Assembly: GCF_009192775.1 (NCBI RefSeq)
Contig: NZ_VTFX01000005.1
Location: 62,001-126,000, forward strand
Origin: Arthrobacter yangruifuii
GTDB taxonomy: Bacteria; Actinomycetota; Actinomycetes; Actinomycetales; Micrococcaceae
Reading direction: 5' to 3'
DNA: 64,000 nucleotides
The translations under genes were made by a program, and so were the position numbers. Below are positions 36,073 to 43,639 of the stretch, one piece after another. The stretch's first letter is position 1; every line of letters starts with the position of its first letter. The notes under the pieces are model-generated. The model made no database searches, had not been told where the DNA came from, and was given only the letters and a program-made list of their open reading frames with translations.

Positions 36073-36999
36073 ATGATGAGCACACTTCAGCGTCCGGGAG
36101 TGCGGACCGGCAGGAAGAAGCCGCGGAGCAATGAAAGCCTCTGGGCCGCCCTGCCCTGGATCGGCCCGGTACTGGTCCTGATCTTCGGCGTGGTGATCTT
36201 TCCCGCGGGCTACATGATCTACAGCTCCACCAGGCGGATCAGCCAGGCCGGCACGAACGTGGAGGGCGTGGGCCTGGCGAACTTCCAGACCGTGTTCGCG
36301 GATCCCAACCTGCCCCGGATCCTGCTGAACACGGTGGTCTGGGTCACCGTGGTGGTGGCCCTGACAGTCCTCATCTCCCTGGCGCTGGCCAACTTCCTGA
36401 ACAAGCCGTTCCCGGGCAGGACCCTGGTCCGGATGGCCGTGGTGGTTCCCTGGGCTGCCAGCGTGGTCATGACCACCACGGTGTTTTACTACGGTCTGGA
36501 CCGCGACTACGGCATCATCAACAAGTTCATGGTGGACATCGGACTCATGGACGCCGCGTACGGGTTTACCAAGAACACGACCACTGCCCTGGCTGCGGCC
36601 ATCATCGTCGGCGTGTTCGTTTCCATCCCGTTCACCACTTACACCCTGCTCGCCGGATTGCAGGCGGTTCCCGGCGATGCCCTGGAAGCGGCCAAGATGG
36701 ACGGTGCCGGTCCGGTCCGCACCTACTTCAGCGTGGTGCTGCCCCAGCTGCGCGGCGCGCTCGCCGTGGCCGTGCTGATCAACATCATCAACGTTTTCAA
36801 TAACCTGCCCATCCTGCGGATCATGACCGGGTCCATTCCCGGCTACGGGGCAGACACCCTGATGACCTACATCTTCAAAGTGCTGCAGTTTGACCGCCGC
36901 CTGGATGTGGCGAGCGCGCTCAGCGTGGTCAACTTTGCCGTGGTCCTGGTGATCGTGGCGGTGTACGTGAAGATCGTCAAACCTACGAAGGAGGTCTGA
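36073..36999 (+). CDS. ABC sugar importer permease (MalF-like)
   Basis: A 308-aa inner-membrane permease with six predicted helices, beginning about residue 30 (LPWIGPVLVLIFGVVIFPAGYMIY). The cytoplasmic EAA loop reads DALEAAKMDGAGPVRTYFSVVLPQL, which docks with an ATPase. It starts 68 bp after the binding protein; ATG 36073 and ATG 36076 are both possible. No ATPase gene is present in the locus, so it probably shares a multi-purpose MsiK/MalK-type ATPase encoded elsewhere, as is usual in actinobacteria. Confidence 0.93.
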   Translation: MMSTLQRPGVRTGRKKPRSNESLWAALPWIGPVLVLIFGVVIFPAGYMIYSSTRRISQAGTNVEGVGLANFQTVFADPNLPRILLNTVVWVTVVVALTVLISLALANFLNKPFPGRTLVRMAVVVPWAASVVMTTTVFYYGLDRDYGIINKFMVDIGLMDAAYGFTKNTTTALAAAIIVGVFVSIPFTTYTLLAGLQAVPGDALEAAKMDGAGPVRTYFSVVLPQLRGALAVAVLINIINVFNNLPILRIMTGSIPGYGADTLMTYIFKVLQFDRRLDVASALSVVNFAVVLVIVAVYVKIVKPTKEV

Positions 37000-37000
37000 G

Positions 37001-37918
37001 ATGACCGTCACCGCCCCCGCGGTTCCCCCGGTTCCTCCGGTTGCCGCGCCGGTCCAGCCCCGCAGGAAGCGGTACGGAACGGATAACGTCAGTGGCCGCC
37101 GCATGTGGGGCCGGATGATCATCGGTGCCCTGATTTCACTGGTTTTCCTGACCCCTTACCTCATCATGCTGGTCGGTTCGCTGAAGACCCGGTCTGAAAT
37201 CCTCTCGGTTCCGCCCGCGTACTTTCCGCAGGACGGTCTGCAGCTGGGCAACTACCAGTCCATGTGGAGCACCCCGGAAACACCGCTGACCTACAATCTG
37301 CTGTCCACCATCATCATTGCCGTGTTTGCCACGCTGCTGGTGCTGCTGGTGGCCACGCCCGCGGCGTACTACACCGCCCGGTTCCGGTTTCCGGGGAGGA
37401 TGGTTTTCCTCTTTCTGGTCATCGTGACCCAGATGCTTCAGCCGGCCGTGCTGACCGCCGGGTTGTTCCGGCAGATGCTTTGGCTGGACCTCAATGACAC
37501 CTGGGTGGCCATGATCCTCATCAACGCGGCGTTCAACCTCTCCTTCGCCCTCTGGATCATGCACAGCTTCTTTGCAGCCATACCAAAGGAAATTGACGAG
37601 GCAGCGCAGATTGACGGCGCGGGACGCCTCAAGGTGCTCTTCCGGATCAACCTGCCGCTGGTGTGGCCGGGCATCGTCACCGCGGTGATCTTTACCTTCG
37701 TTTCGTCCTGGAACGAGTTCGCCGCGAGCCTGGTCATTATGTCCACCGCGGAAAACCAGCCGCTCTCCGTGGCGCTGACCAAATTCATCGGGCAGTACGC
37801 CACCAGCTGGCAGTACGTCTTTGGCGTGTCCATCGTCGCGATTGTGCCGGTGATCATTCTCTTCGCCGTCATCGAGAAGCGACTGATCGGAGGGTTGACC
37901 GCCGGAGCCGTCAAATAG
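37001..37918 (+). CDS. ABC sugar importer permease (MalG-like)
   Basis: A 305-aa second permease, with six membrane helices after a polar proline-rich N-terminus. The EAA loop is EIDEAAQIDGAGRLKVLFRINLPLV; the family end VIEKRLIGGLTAGAVK is intact. It forms the heterodimeric channel with the preceding permease. The ATG at 37001 is one base after the previous stop codon and has a full GAAGGAGGT ribosome site inside that gene's end. The DUF218 lipoprotein gene follows 41 bp later. Confidence 0.94.
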   Translation: MTVTAPAVPPVPPVAAPVQPRRKRYGTDNVSGRRMWGRMIIGALISLVFLTPYLIMLVGSLKTRSEILSVPPAYFPQDGLQLGNYQSMWSTPETPLTYNLLSTIIIAVFATLLVLLVATPAAYYTARFRFPGRMVFLFLVIVTQMLQPAVLTAGLFRQMLWLDLNDTWVAMILINAAFNLSFALWIMHSFFAAIPKEIDEAAQIDGAGRLKVLFRINLPLVWPGIVTAVIFTFVSSWNEFAASLVIMSTAENQPLSVALTKFIGQYATSWQYVFGVSIVAIVPVIILFAVIEKRLIGGLTAGAVK

Positions 37919-37959
37919 GACCCAGACAACCTTCGCAGCGCCCGGACCAAAGGAACCCC

Positions 37960-39141
37960 ATGAAGAAACCAGCCGTTGGCATTCTGCTCGCATCCGTCAT
38001 CGCCCTCTCGGCCTGCTCCGGCCCCGCCTCCACCGAAACCGCCACCGCGGGGACCACGGACAGTGCCTCTCCCGCTCCGAGCGCCGGGGCCGGGGCCGAC
38101 GGCGGATCGGTGGACGAGCTCTTCGAACAGGTACGCAACAATGCACCCACCGGCGAGCGGATCCAGGCCCTGGAACGCATTGCCATGCACTATTACTGGT
38201 ACGGGGGAGACCTGCTGCAGGCAGAGCAGGAAATCTTCAAGGGCATAACCCTGCACGGTGATTACGACGTGGTGGAGCAGGCCTTCGCCCAGGCCGTGGA
38301 AATGGATCCCTATGACACGGACCTGCGGTATTCCCTGGCGTCCGCCCAGGTGCTGCAGAAGAAGCTCCCCGAGGCCAGGGACACCTATGCCGGAATCCTC
38401 GCCCTGGACCCGGACCAGTTCAACGCCCGGCTGATGCACACGGTCTATTCGAAGGTGCTCGCAGACACCGCCGGGTATGCGGCGGGAATGGACGAAATTC
38501 GCCGGCTGGATCCGGACCGCGCTGCGGCGTTCGAGGCCAGGATCGCCTCGGTGGGGGAAATCGCGGGCAAGCCGTTCACCACGGAAGTGCCGGATGGATT
38601 GCCCGGGGACAACCATGCCTTCGTGGTCCTGGGCTATGCCCTGTCGGACTCGGGGGAGATGGAAGAGACCCTGGTTGAACGGCTGAAGGTGGCGAAGGCG
38701 GCTGCGGAAAAGTATCCGGAATCCCGGCTGATCGTCACCGGCGGCGTGCCGAAGTCCGGAGTAACCGAATCCGAGGCGATGGCCCAATGGCTGGTGGAAA
38801 ACGGCATCGCCGAGGACCGCATCATCCAGGAGGGTCTCGCCACCGACACGGTCGAGAATGCGCTGTTCTCCCTGGAGCGCGCCAATGAGGCGGGCATCCG
38901 GGACGTCACCGTCATCACCAGTGCCAGCCACATGCGCCGGGCGCTGGTCGTGTTCCAGGAAACCGACCGGCTGCTCTCCCGGCTCGCGGGTACCGGGACA
39001 CGCGACATCAGCCACACCGTTTACCTGGACTATGACTCCGCCGAGGAAGCGGCGGTGATGGGCCCGGATGAGGAAATGGTCATCATGCGTGACCTGATGC
39101 GCTCCTCGGGAAACTGGGCGTTTCCGGGTCTGCAGCGCTAG
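37960..39141 (+). CDS. TPR-DUF218 (YdcF/SanA-like) lipoprotein
   Basis: A 393-aa predicted lipoprotein: signal peptide with lipobox LSAC (Cys near residue 20), then a Ser/Ala/Thr linker. Helical tetratricopeptide-like repeats lie at about 50-170 (YDVVEQAFAQAVEMDPYDTDLRYSLASAQVLQ region), followed by a DUF218 domain (about 205-385) with VVLGYALSDSG, LIVTGGVPKSGVTESEAM and TDTVENALFSLE. DUF218 proteins (ElyC, SanA, YdcF) relate to cell-envelope metabolism, but their biochemistry is poorly known. The start ATG 37960 has AAAGGAAC 5 bases upstream. It sits 41 bp after the sugar permease, so it may serve the same sugar or an envelope-derived substrate. Confidence 0.88.
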   Translation: MKKPAVGILLASVIALSACSGPASTETATAGTTDSASPAPSAGAGADGGSVDELFEQVRNNAPTGERIQALERIAMHYYWYGGDLLQAEQEIFKGITLHGDYDVVEQAFAQAVEMDPYDTDLRYSLASAQVLQKKLPEARDTYAGILALDPDQFNARLMHTVYSKVLADTAGYAAGMDEIRRLDPDRAAAFEARIASVGEIAGKPFTTEVPDGLPGDNHAFVVLGYALSDSGEMEETLVERLKVAKAAAEKYPESRLIVTGGVPKSGVTESEAMAQWLVENGIAEDRIIQEGLATDTVENALFSLERANEAGIRDVTVITSASHMRRALVVFQETDRLLSRLAGTGTRDISHTVYLDYDSAEEAAVMGPDEEMVIMRDLMRSSGNWAFPGLQR

Positions 39142-39196
39142 CGACCCGGCGGGCCACGGTCCTGGCCCCGAAAAGAACGGGACTTAAAAGAAAAAG

Positions 39197-39270
39197 TGCC
39201 CCCGGCCGGAATCGAACCGACGACCTGCCCTTTAGGAGAGGGCCGCTCTATCCTACTGAGCTACGAGGGC
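39197..39270 (-). tRNA. tRNA-Arg (anticodon CCU)
   Basis: 74 nt on the minus strand. The acceptor stem GCCCTCG pairs with CGGGGGC (one G-T pair), the D stem is GCTC/GAGC, the anticodon stem GCCCT/AGGGC encloses CTCCTAA with anticodon CCT, and the T arm GTCGG-TTCGATT-CCGGC is complete. The discriminator base is A; CCA is not encoded. It reads rare AGG codons. No integrase or repeated 3' end is seen nearby. Confidence 0.97.
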
Positions 39271-39350
39271 GGGCCGCCGGGTTACCGGCAAGCGGTTCCA
39301 GCTTACCCGTTTCTCCCGGCGGCCGGGTGCATCCCGTCCGGTGTGCCGTC

Positions 39351-39449
39351 GTCAGCGGGAGGCGCCGTCAGCGGGAGGCGCCGTCTGCGGGGGTGCCGCC
39401 GTCAGCGGGAGGCGCCGTCGGCGGGGGTGCCGCCAACCGGGGTGCCGCC
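39351..39449. repeat. GC-rich tandem repeats at the 3' end of the MarR gene
   Basis: Three copies of GTCAGCGGGAGGCGCC (39351-39366, 39367-39382, 39401-39416) alternate with GTCTGCGGGGGTGCCGCC/GTCGGCGGGGGTGCCGCC (39383-39400, 39417-39434) and a shortened copy (39435-39449). The array overlaps the last codons of the MarR gene; each 16-bp unit carries TCA, a TGA stop on the minus strand. Confidence 0.9.
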
Positions 39450-39917
39450 GGCGTCGGGCTGCCCGCCGGTGATATGCCGCTCATAGCTCTGGCGGATGGC
39501 CAGCATAAAACTAAGGATGGTCCGCAGCTCCGTTTCGGTGTACCGGGACATGACCTCGTTGGTCAGCGAGCCGAGGGGGCCGAAGTACGCGCCGGCAAGC
39601 TGCATGGCCAGCGGTTCGAAGTGCAGGGTGACCTTCCGCCGGTCCGCATGGGTGCGGTTGCGGTGGATGTGGCCAATGCGTTCCAGCCGGTCGATCACCG
39701 CGGTGGTGGCCCCGGAGGAAGTGCCCAGGGCGGCGCTGAGCTGGCCGGCGGTCAATGCCTCATGCCGGATCTCCGCCTCCATGATGAGCACCAGTGCGCG
39801 CATGTCCGTGGCGTTGAGGCCGTGCGCATGCGCGAAAGCGTCCGCGACACGCTGCCCGTCCAGGCTCATGCCGCGGATTGCGTCGACGATCTCCCGCCGT
39901 AGCTCGTTGTTTTCCAC
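39402..39917 (-). CDS. MarR-family regulator divergent from MMPL transporter
   Basis: A 171-aa repressor with a winged helix-turn-helix (ALTAGQLSAALGTSSGATTAVIDRLERIGHIHRNRTHADRRKV) and the helical dimer ends of the MarR family. The last ~20 residues (GGTPVGGTPADGASR) are encoded by GC-rich tandem repeats and probably disordered. The start is GTG 39917. It faces the MMPL gene across an 83-bp gap holding three copies of GAGATACTT, one inverted, which are very probably its own binding sites. MarR-type regulators typically let go of DNA when a drug, phenol or lipid binds, so it likely controls the transporter and itself. Confidence 0.92.
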   Translation of the reverse strand: MENNELRREIVDAIRGMSLDGQRVADAFAHAHGLNATDMRALVLIMEAEIRHEALTAGQLSAALGTSSGATTAVIDRLERIGHIHRNRTHADRRKVTLHFEPLAMQLAGAYFGPLGSLTNEVMSRYTETELRTILSFMLAIRQSYERHITGGQPDAGGTPVGGTPADGASR

Positions 39918-39937
39918 AGCCCAATAGTAACTGGGAA

Positions 39938-39966
39938 TTGAAGTATCTCTATATGTGAGATACTTT
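39938..39966 (+). promoter_or_regulatory. Promoter of the MMPL transporter
   Basis: TTGAAG (39938-39943), 17-bp spacer, TACTTT (39961-39966). The operator half-sites occupy the -35 edge, the spacer and the -10 region. Confidence 0.65.
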
Positions 39967-39981
39967 CGTTCAGAGATACTT
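39941..39981. promoter_or_regulatory. MarR operator with three half-sites
   Basis: AAGTATCTC (39941-39949), GAGATACTT (39957-39965) and GAGATACTT (39973-39981) are perfect copies separated by 7 bp each. The first two form a perfect inverted repeat; the third repeats the second, 16 bp on. Confidence 0.85.
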
Positions 39982-40000
39982 AGACGGCTGGGAGAGGCAC

Positions 40001-42130
40001 ATGTATACAGGGATAGTGAAGAACGCCAAAACGGCGTGGGTCACTCTGCTGATCGGGGTGGCCGTCATTATCGGCCTGTTCGCCCTGCCGGCGGAGGAAA
40101 ACGACACCACCTCGGTGGGCGGGCTGGATGACAAGTACCAGTCCACCCAGGTGGAGGAGTTGCTTCAGGAGTTCCCCGATGCGCAGGAATCCTCTGCCAT
40201 CGTCGTGGTGTCCCGTGAGGACGGCGGGCCGCTGACGGACGCCGATACCGCCGCCATTGCGCAGATCAACGCGGCCGCTGCCGAGGCCGGAGCATCCGGT
40301 CCGCCGCCGCAGGTTCCGCCGGTGGTCTCGGAAAACAAGCTCGTGGCCATTGTTCCGCTGACGCTGCAGGCCGCCGCCGACGACGGTGACGCAGTGTCCG
40401 AGGAGGTCCAGGCACTGCGCGATGCCGTCTCCGAGGCTGCCCCCGAGGGTGTCCGGGCGGAACTCACCGGCGGGGCGGCGTTCACCGCGGACCTGGCCGG
40501 GGTGTTCTCCGGAGCCAACTTCGTGCTGCTGACCGTCACGGCCGGCGTCGTCGCCGTGCTGCTGCTGATCACCTACCGCTCGCCGTGGCTCTGGATTGTG
40601 CCGCTGGCGGTTGTCGGTGCCATTGAACAGCTGGCAGCCAAGGTGGTGGACCTGCTGGCTCCGGTCACCGGAATCACGGTTGACCCGTCCGCCGTCGGTA
40701 TTACCAGCGTCCTCGTCTTCGGTGCCGCCACCAACTATGCGCTGCTGCTGATTGCCCGCTACCGGGAGGAGCTGCGCGTCCACGACTCGGTGTACGAGGC
40801 CATGCGCAAGGCCCTGACCCGGACCCGTGAGGCCATCATCGCCAGCGGCGGCACCGTGATCCTGGCCCTGCTTACCCTGCTGTTCACGGATACCGCCAGC
40901 TACCGCGGCCTCGGATTCTCCGCGGCCATCGGCATTGTCCTGGCCATCTTCAGTGCCCTGTTCCTGCTGCCGGTGGCCTTGGTGCTGCTGGGCCGCAAAC
41001 TCTTCTGGCCCTTTGTGCCCAAGGTGGGGGACCCGGCCAAGGAAGGCAGGTTCTGGGGTCGCCTGGGTGAAGCCACCGCACGGCACCCGAAGACCATCGC
41101 GGGCACCGCCGTCGTTGTCCTGCTGGCGCTCGGCAGCGCGTTGTTCACCCTGCAGATCGGGCTCAGCGAAAACGAGCAGTTCCGCGAGAAGCCGCAGGCC
41201 GTCACCGCGGCGGAAACCCTGTCCGAGGGCTTCCCCGCCGGGTCCTCGTCCCCGGTCACCGTCCTGGTGGATACGGACGCCGTGGACGACGCCGTGGCGC
41301 AGCTGTCCGGCATCGACGGCGTCACTGCCGCCACGCCCGGCACCGAACATGACGGGCGTACCCGGGTGGAGCTGATCACCGGCTACGAGGCAGGCACCGA
41401 TGAAGCCAACACCTTCATCACCGACCTGCGGGCGGATCTTGCCGGCGAGGACTACGAGGCCCTCGTCGGAGGCGAAGCCGCGCAGCGGGTGGACCAGCTG
41501 TCCGCGAACCAGCATGACACGGTGCTGGTGGGCACGTCCGTGATTGTCCTGGTGTTCCTGGTCCTGATGATCCTGCTGCGGTCCCTGGTGGCGCCGGTCC
41601 TGCTGGTTGCCTCCGTGCTGCTGACCTTCCTGGCTGCCACGGGGCTGAGCTGGCTGCTCTTCGAGAACGTGCTGGACTTCCCCGCCATGGATGTCCAGAC
41701 GCTGCTCTATTCCTTCCTGTTCCTGGTGGCCCTGGGGGTGGACTACAACATCTTCCTGACCACCCGGGCCCGGGAAAACGCAGCCACGATGGGCACGAAG
41801 CAGGGCATGCTGGCAGCACTGCGCTCCACCGGCGGCGTGATTACCAGTGCCGGCATCCTGCTGGCCGCGGTGTTCGCGGTGCTCGGTGTGCTGCCGCTGG
41901 TGACCCTCACGCAGGTGGGCATCATCGTGGCCATCGGTGTCCTGTTCGACACCCTGCTGGTGCGGACCGTGGTGGTCCCGGCCCTAACCTTTGTCCTGGG
42001 CGACAAGTTCTGGTGGCCGTCCAACCCGACGGGTAAAGACGGCCACCACGGACGCCGCAAGGCTGAGCCCGAGCAGGACCCATCGGATGACCGTCAGGGT
42101 GCCCGCCAGAGCGGCGTCACCGCCGGTTAG
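40001..42130 (+). CDS. MMPL/RND-family transporter
   Basis: A 709-aa membrane protein with the classic MMPL layout: one N-terminal helix, a large extracytoplasmic loop (about 35-165), five or six helices (about 170-345), a short soluble part, a second loop (about 385-500), and six more helices. The conserved Asp-Tyr pair of the second half lies in VALGVDYNIFLTTRARE, likely part of proton coupling. Such proteins export lipids, siderophores or drugs. The ATG at 40001 has GGGAGAGG 8 bases upstream. It is regulated by the divergent MarR protein. Its last 147 bp overlap, tail to tail, the gene on the other strand. Confidence 0.93.
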   Translation: MYTGIVKNAKTAWVTLLIGVAVIIGLFALPAEENDTTSVGGLDDKYQSTQVEELLQEFPDAQESSAIVVVSREDGGPLTDADTAAIAQINAAAAEAGASGPPPQVPPVVSENKLVAIVPLTLQAAADDGDAVSEEVQALRDAVSEAAPEGVRAELTGGAAFTADLAGVFSGANFVLLTVTAGVVAVLLLITYRSPWLWIVPLAVVGAIEQLAAKVVDLLAPVTGITVDPSAVGITSVLVFGAATNYALLLIARYREELRVHDSVYEAMRKALTRTREAIIASGGTVILALLTLLFTDTASYRGLGFSAAIGIVLAIFSALFLLPVALVLLGRKLFWPFVPKVGDPAKEGRFWGRLGEATARHPKTIAGTAVVVLLALGSALFTLQIGLSENEQFREKPQAVTAAETLSEGFPAGSSSPVTVLVDTDAVDDAVAQLSGIDGVTAATPGTEHDGRTRVELITGYEAGTDEANTFITDLRADLAGEDYEALVGGEAAQRVDQLSANQHDTVLVGTSVIVLVFLVLMILLRSLVAPVLLVASVLLTFLAATGLSWLLFENVLDFPAMDVQTLLYSFLFLVALGVDYNIFLTTRARENAATMGTKQGMLAALRSTGGVITSAGILLAAVFAVLGVLPLVTLTQVGIIVAIGVLFDTLLVRTVVVPALTFVLGDKFWWPSNPTGKDGHHGRRKAEPEQDPSDDRQGARQSGVTAG

Positions 42131-42634
42131 TTCGGCCGCGCCAAGGGCATTGTCAATGGCAATGTTCTCCCACAGATCGGCCACCACGAAGAGGATCGGT
42201 GCACTGAAGAGCACCCAGCGCAGCATCCGGCGCTGGGTGTTCAGCCCGATAATCAGGAGCCAGGTCATGCCGAAAACCAGGGGAAAGAGCGTTCCCGCGG
42301 TCTTGTGCACGTAGCTGAGCTGGCCCAGGGCATCCGCGTCCATCGCAGCGCGCAGGGCGGCCAAATGGTCCTGCCCGTAGCCCAGGACCAGGGAATCGGG
42401 CATCGCCAGGCCGTCCGCGAGGTCGGTCAGCTGGCCCAGAACCAGCAGATGCAGGTACCAGAACAGGAACAGCGTTGTCACCACCCCGGCAATGACAACC
42501 AGCCCCGGGCTGCTCTTGGCCTGCGGGTTCGCGCCCGGGCCGGCAGCGGCGCCGGCCGCCCCCGGAGTGCCCGTGCGGGGAGAGCCTGCGGATGGTCCGT
42601 GTTTGGCGGCGCGCTGCGCGGCGGTTTTTCCCAT
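41984..42634 (-). CDS. Four-helix membrane protein of unknown function
   Basis: A 216-aa protein: polar Gly/Ala/Pro N-terminus (1-42), then four hydrophobic helices at about 44-68 (GLVVIAGVVTTLFLFWYLHLLVLG), 108-130, 136-158 and 180-200. A polar loop of about 35 aa lies between the first two. The family is not recognised. Codon use and hydrophobic pattern support a real gene, but the 3' 147 bp are antisense to the MMPL coding end, so one of the two ends may be misplaced. Start ATG 42634. The gene is divergent from the phosphatase gene at 42726. Confidence 0.72.
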   Translation of the reverse strand: MGKTAAQRAAKHGPSAGSPRTGTPGAAGAAAGPGANPQAKSSPGLVVIAGVVTTLFLFWYLHLLVLGQLTDLADGLAMPDSLVLGYGQDHLAALRAAMDADALGQLSYVHKTAGTLFPLVFGMTWLLIIGLNTQRRMLRWVLFSAPILFVVADLWENIAIDNALGAAELTGGDAALAGTLTVIRWVLLGLSLAASVVAVFTRRVGRPPELVAQDKG

Positions 42635-42725
42635 AGGTACAGTATGGCTGCACCCGTCCCAGGCCCCGGGCCGCGGACGCGGGCGCGCCTGTCCCGCCCG
42701 GAGGCGGGCCGCTACGCTGGAGGTT

Positions 42726-43529
42726 ATGACTGCCGCTGCGCTCGCCGAAGACCTGATACTGGCCGCCGACCTGGTCCGGGAGGCCGGTCAGCTTGCCCTG
42801 AAGATGCGGGCGGAAGGCCTGACCGCGAGTGAAAAAACCTCGGTGTCCGACGTCGTGACCGCTGCAGACCGCGAAGCCGAGGCGCTGGTGGTGGGCCGGC
42901 TGCGCGAGCTGCGCCCCGAGGACGGGATTGTGGGGGAGGAGGGCGCCAGCCACCAGGGCACGTCCGGCAGGTCCTGGGTTATTGACCCGGTGGACGGAAC
43001 CTACAACTTCTTTGCCGGCTCCACCTACTGGTGTTCGGCGATCGCACTGCGGACCGATCCGGATCCGGACCAGGGAACGGGGGACCCGGACGTCCTGCTG
43101 GGCGCCATCTACCAGCCGCAGGAAGACCAGCTGTGGCTTGGGGGCAAGGGTTTCCCGGCAACACTCAACGGGTCGGTGATTGCCACGCCGGACGACGAAC
43201 CGCTGGAGCGCCTGTCGGCCGGAACCTACATCCACCCCACCTGGCTGCTGCGCCCGGAGGTATCCGTGCCCTGGACCGCCGCGGCCTCCAAAGCTGCCAC
43301 CATCCGGATGATGGGATCCGGATCCTGTGACCTGGCCCGGGTGGCCACCGGCCAGTCCGGTGCCTGGTTCCAGCACAGCTGCCCGGAATGGGACTGGCTG
43401 CCGGGCAAGGCCATTGTGCAGGCCGCCGGCGGCAGCACCGCCGTCGTCGAAGTCAACGGCTTCCGCTGGCACATTGCCGGGACCGCTTCGTCCGTCCGCG
43501 AAATCTCCGCCGCCCTGACCTCGGACTGA
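42726..43529 (+). CDS. Inositol-monophosphatase-family phosphatase
   Basis: A 267-aa magnesium-dependent, lithium-sensitive-type phosphatase. Metal and catalytic motifs are DVVTAADREAE, GEEG (Glu ligand), and WVIDPVDGTYNF; the C-terminal CPEWDWLPGKAIVQAAGG matches the WDxAA motif of the family. Members act on inositol-1-phosphate, histidinol-phosphate, NADP/PAP or fructose-1,6-bisphosphate; none can be singled out. The start ATG 42726 has TGGAGG 5 bases upstream, in preference to longer frames. PcrA follows 110 bp later. Confidence 0.9.
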   Translation: MTAAALAEDLILAADLVREAGQLALKMRAEGLTASEKTSVSDVVTAADREAEALVVGRLRELRPEDGIVGEEGASHQGTSGRSWVIDPVDGTYNFFAGSTYWCSAIALRTDPDPDQGTGDPDVLLGAIYQPQEDQLWLGGKGFPATLNGSVIATPDDEPLERLSAGTYIHPTWLLRPEVSVPWTAAASKAATIRMMGSGSCDLARVATGQSGAWFQHSCPEWDWLPGKAIVQAAGGSTAVVEVNGFRWHIAGTASSVREISAALTSD

Positions 43530-43623
43530 GGTGCCGGGGCCCAACGCCCCCGCGGCGCCTGCCCGCAGGACCTGTCCCGGGCGGGCCGGCGTCCCTGCTC
43601 GCCGGAATGTCAGCCGCAGCGCC

Positions 43624-43629
43624 TAGACT
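43624..43629 (+). promoter_or_regulatory. -10 box of a possibly leaderless pcrA promoter
   Basis: TAGACT ends 10 bp before the pcrA ATG, and no ribosome site is present in between. This would start the RNA at or within a few bases of the start codon. No good -35 is visible. Confidence 0.4.
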
Positions 43630-43639
43630 TAAAGCCATC

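Noticed and set aside
39197-39270. tRNA-Arg as an attachment site of an integrated element
   Set aside because: No integrase and no second copy of the tRNA 3' end in the window; neighbouring genes look chromosomal.
39351-39449. Short regular repeats as a CRISPR array
   Set aside because: Units are 16-18 bp, contiguous without spacers, overlap a coding end, and there are no cas genes.
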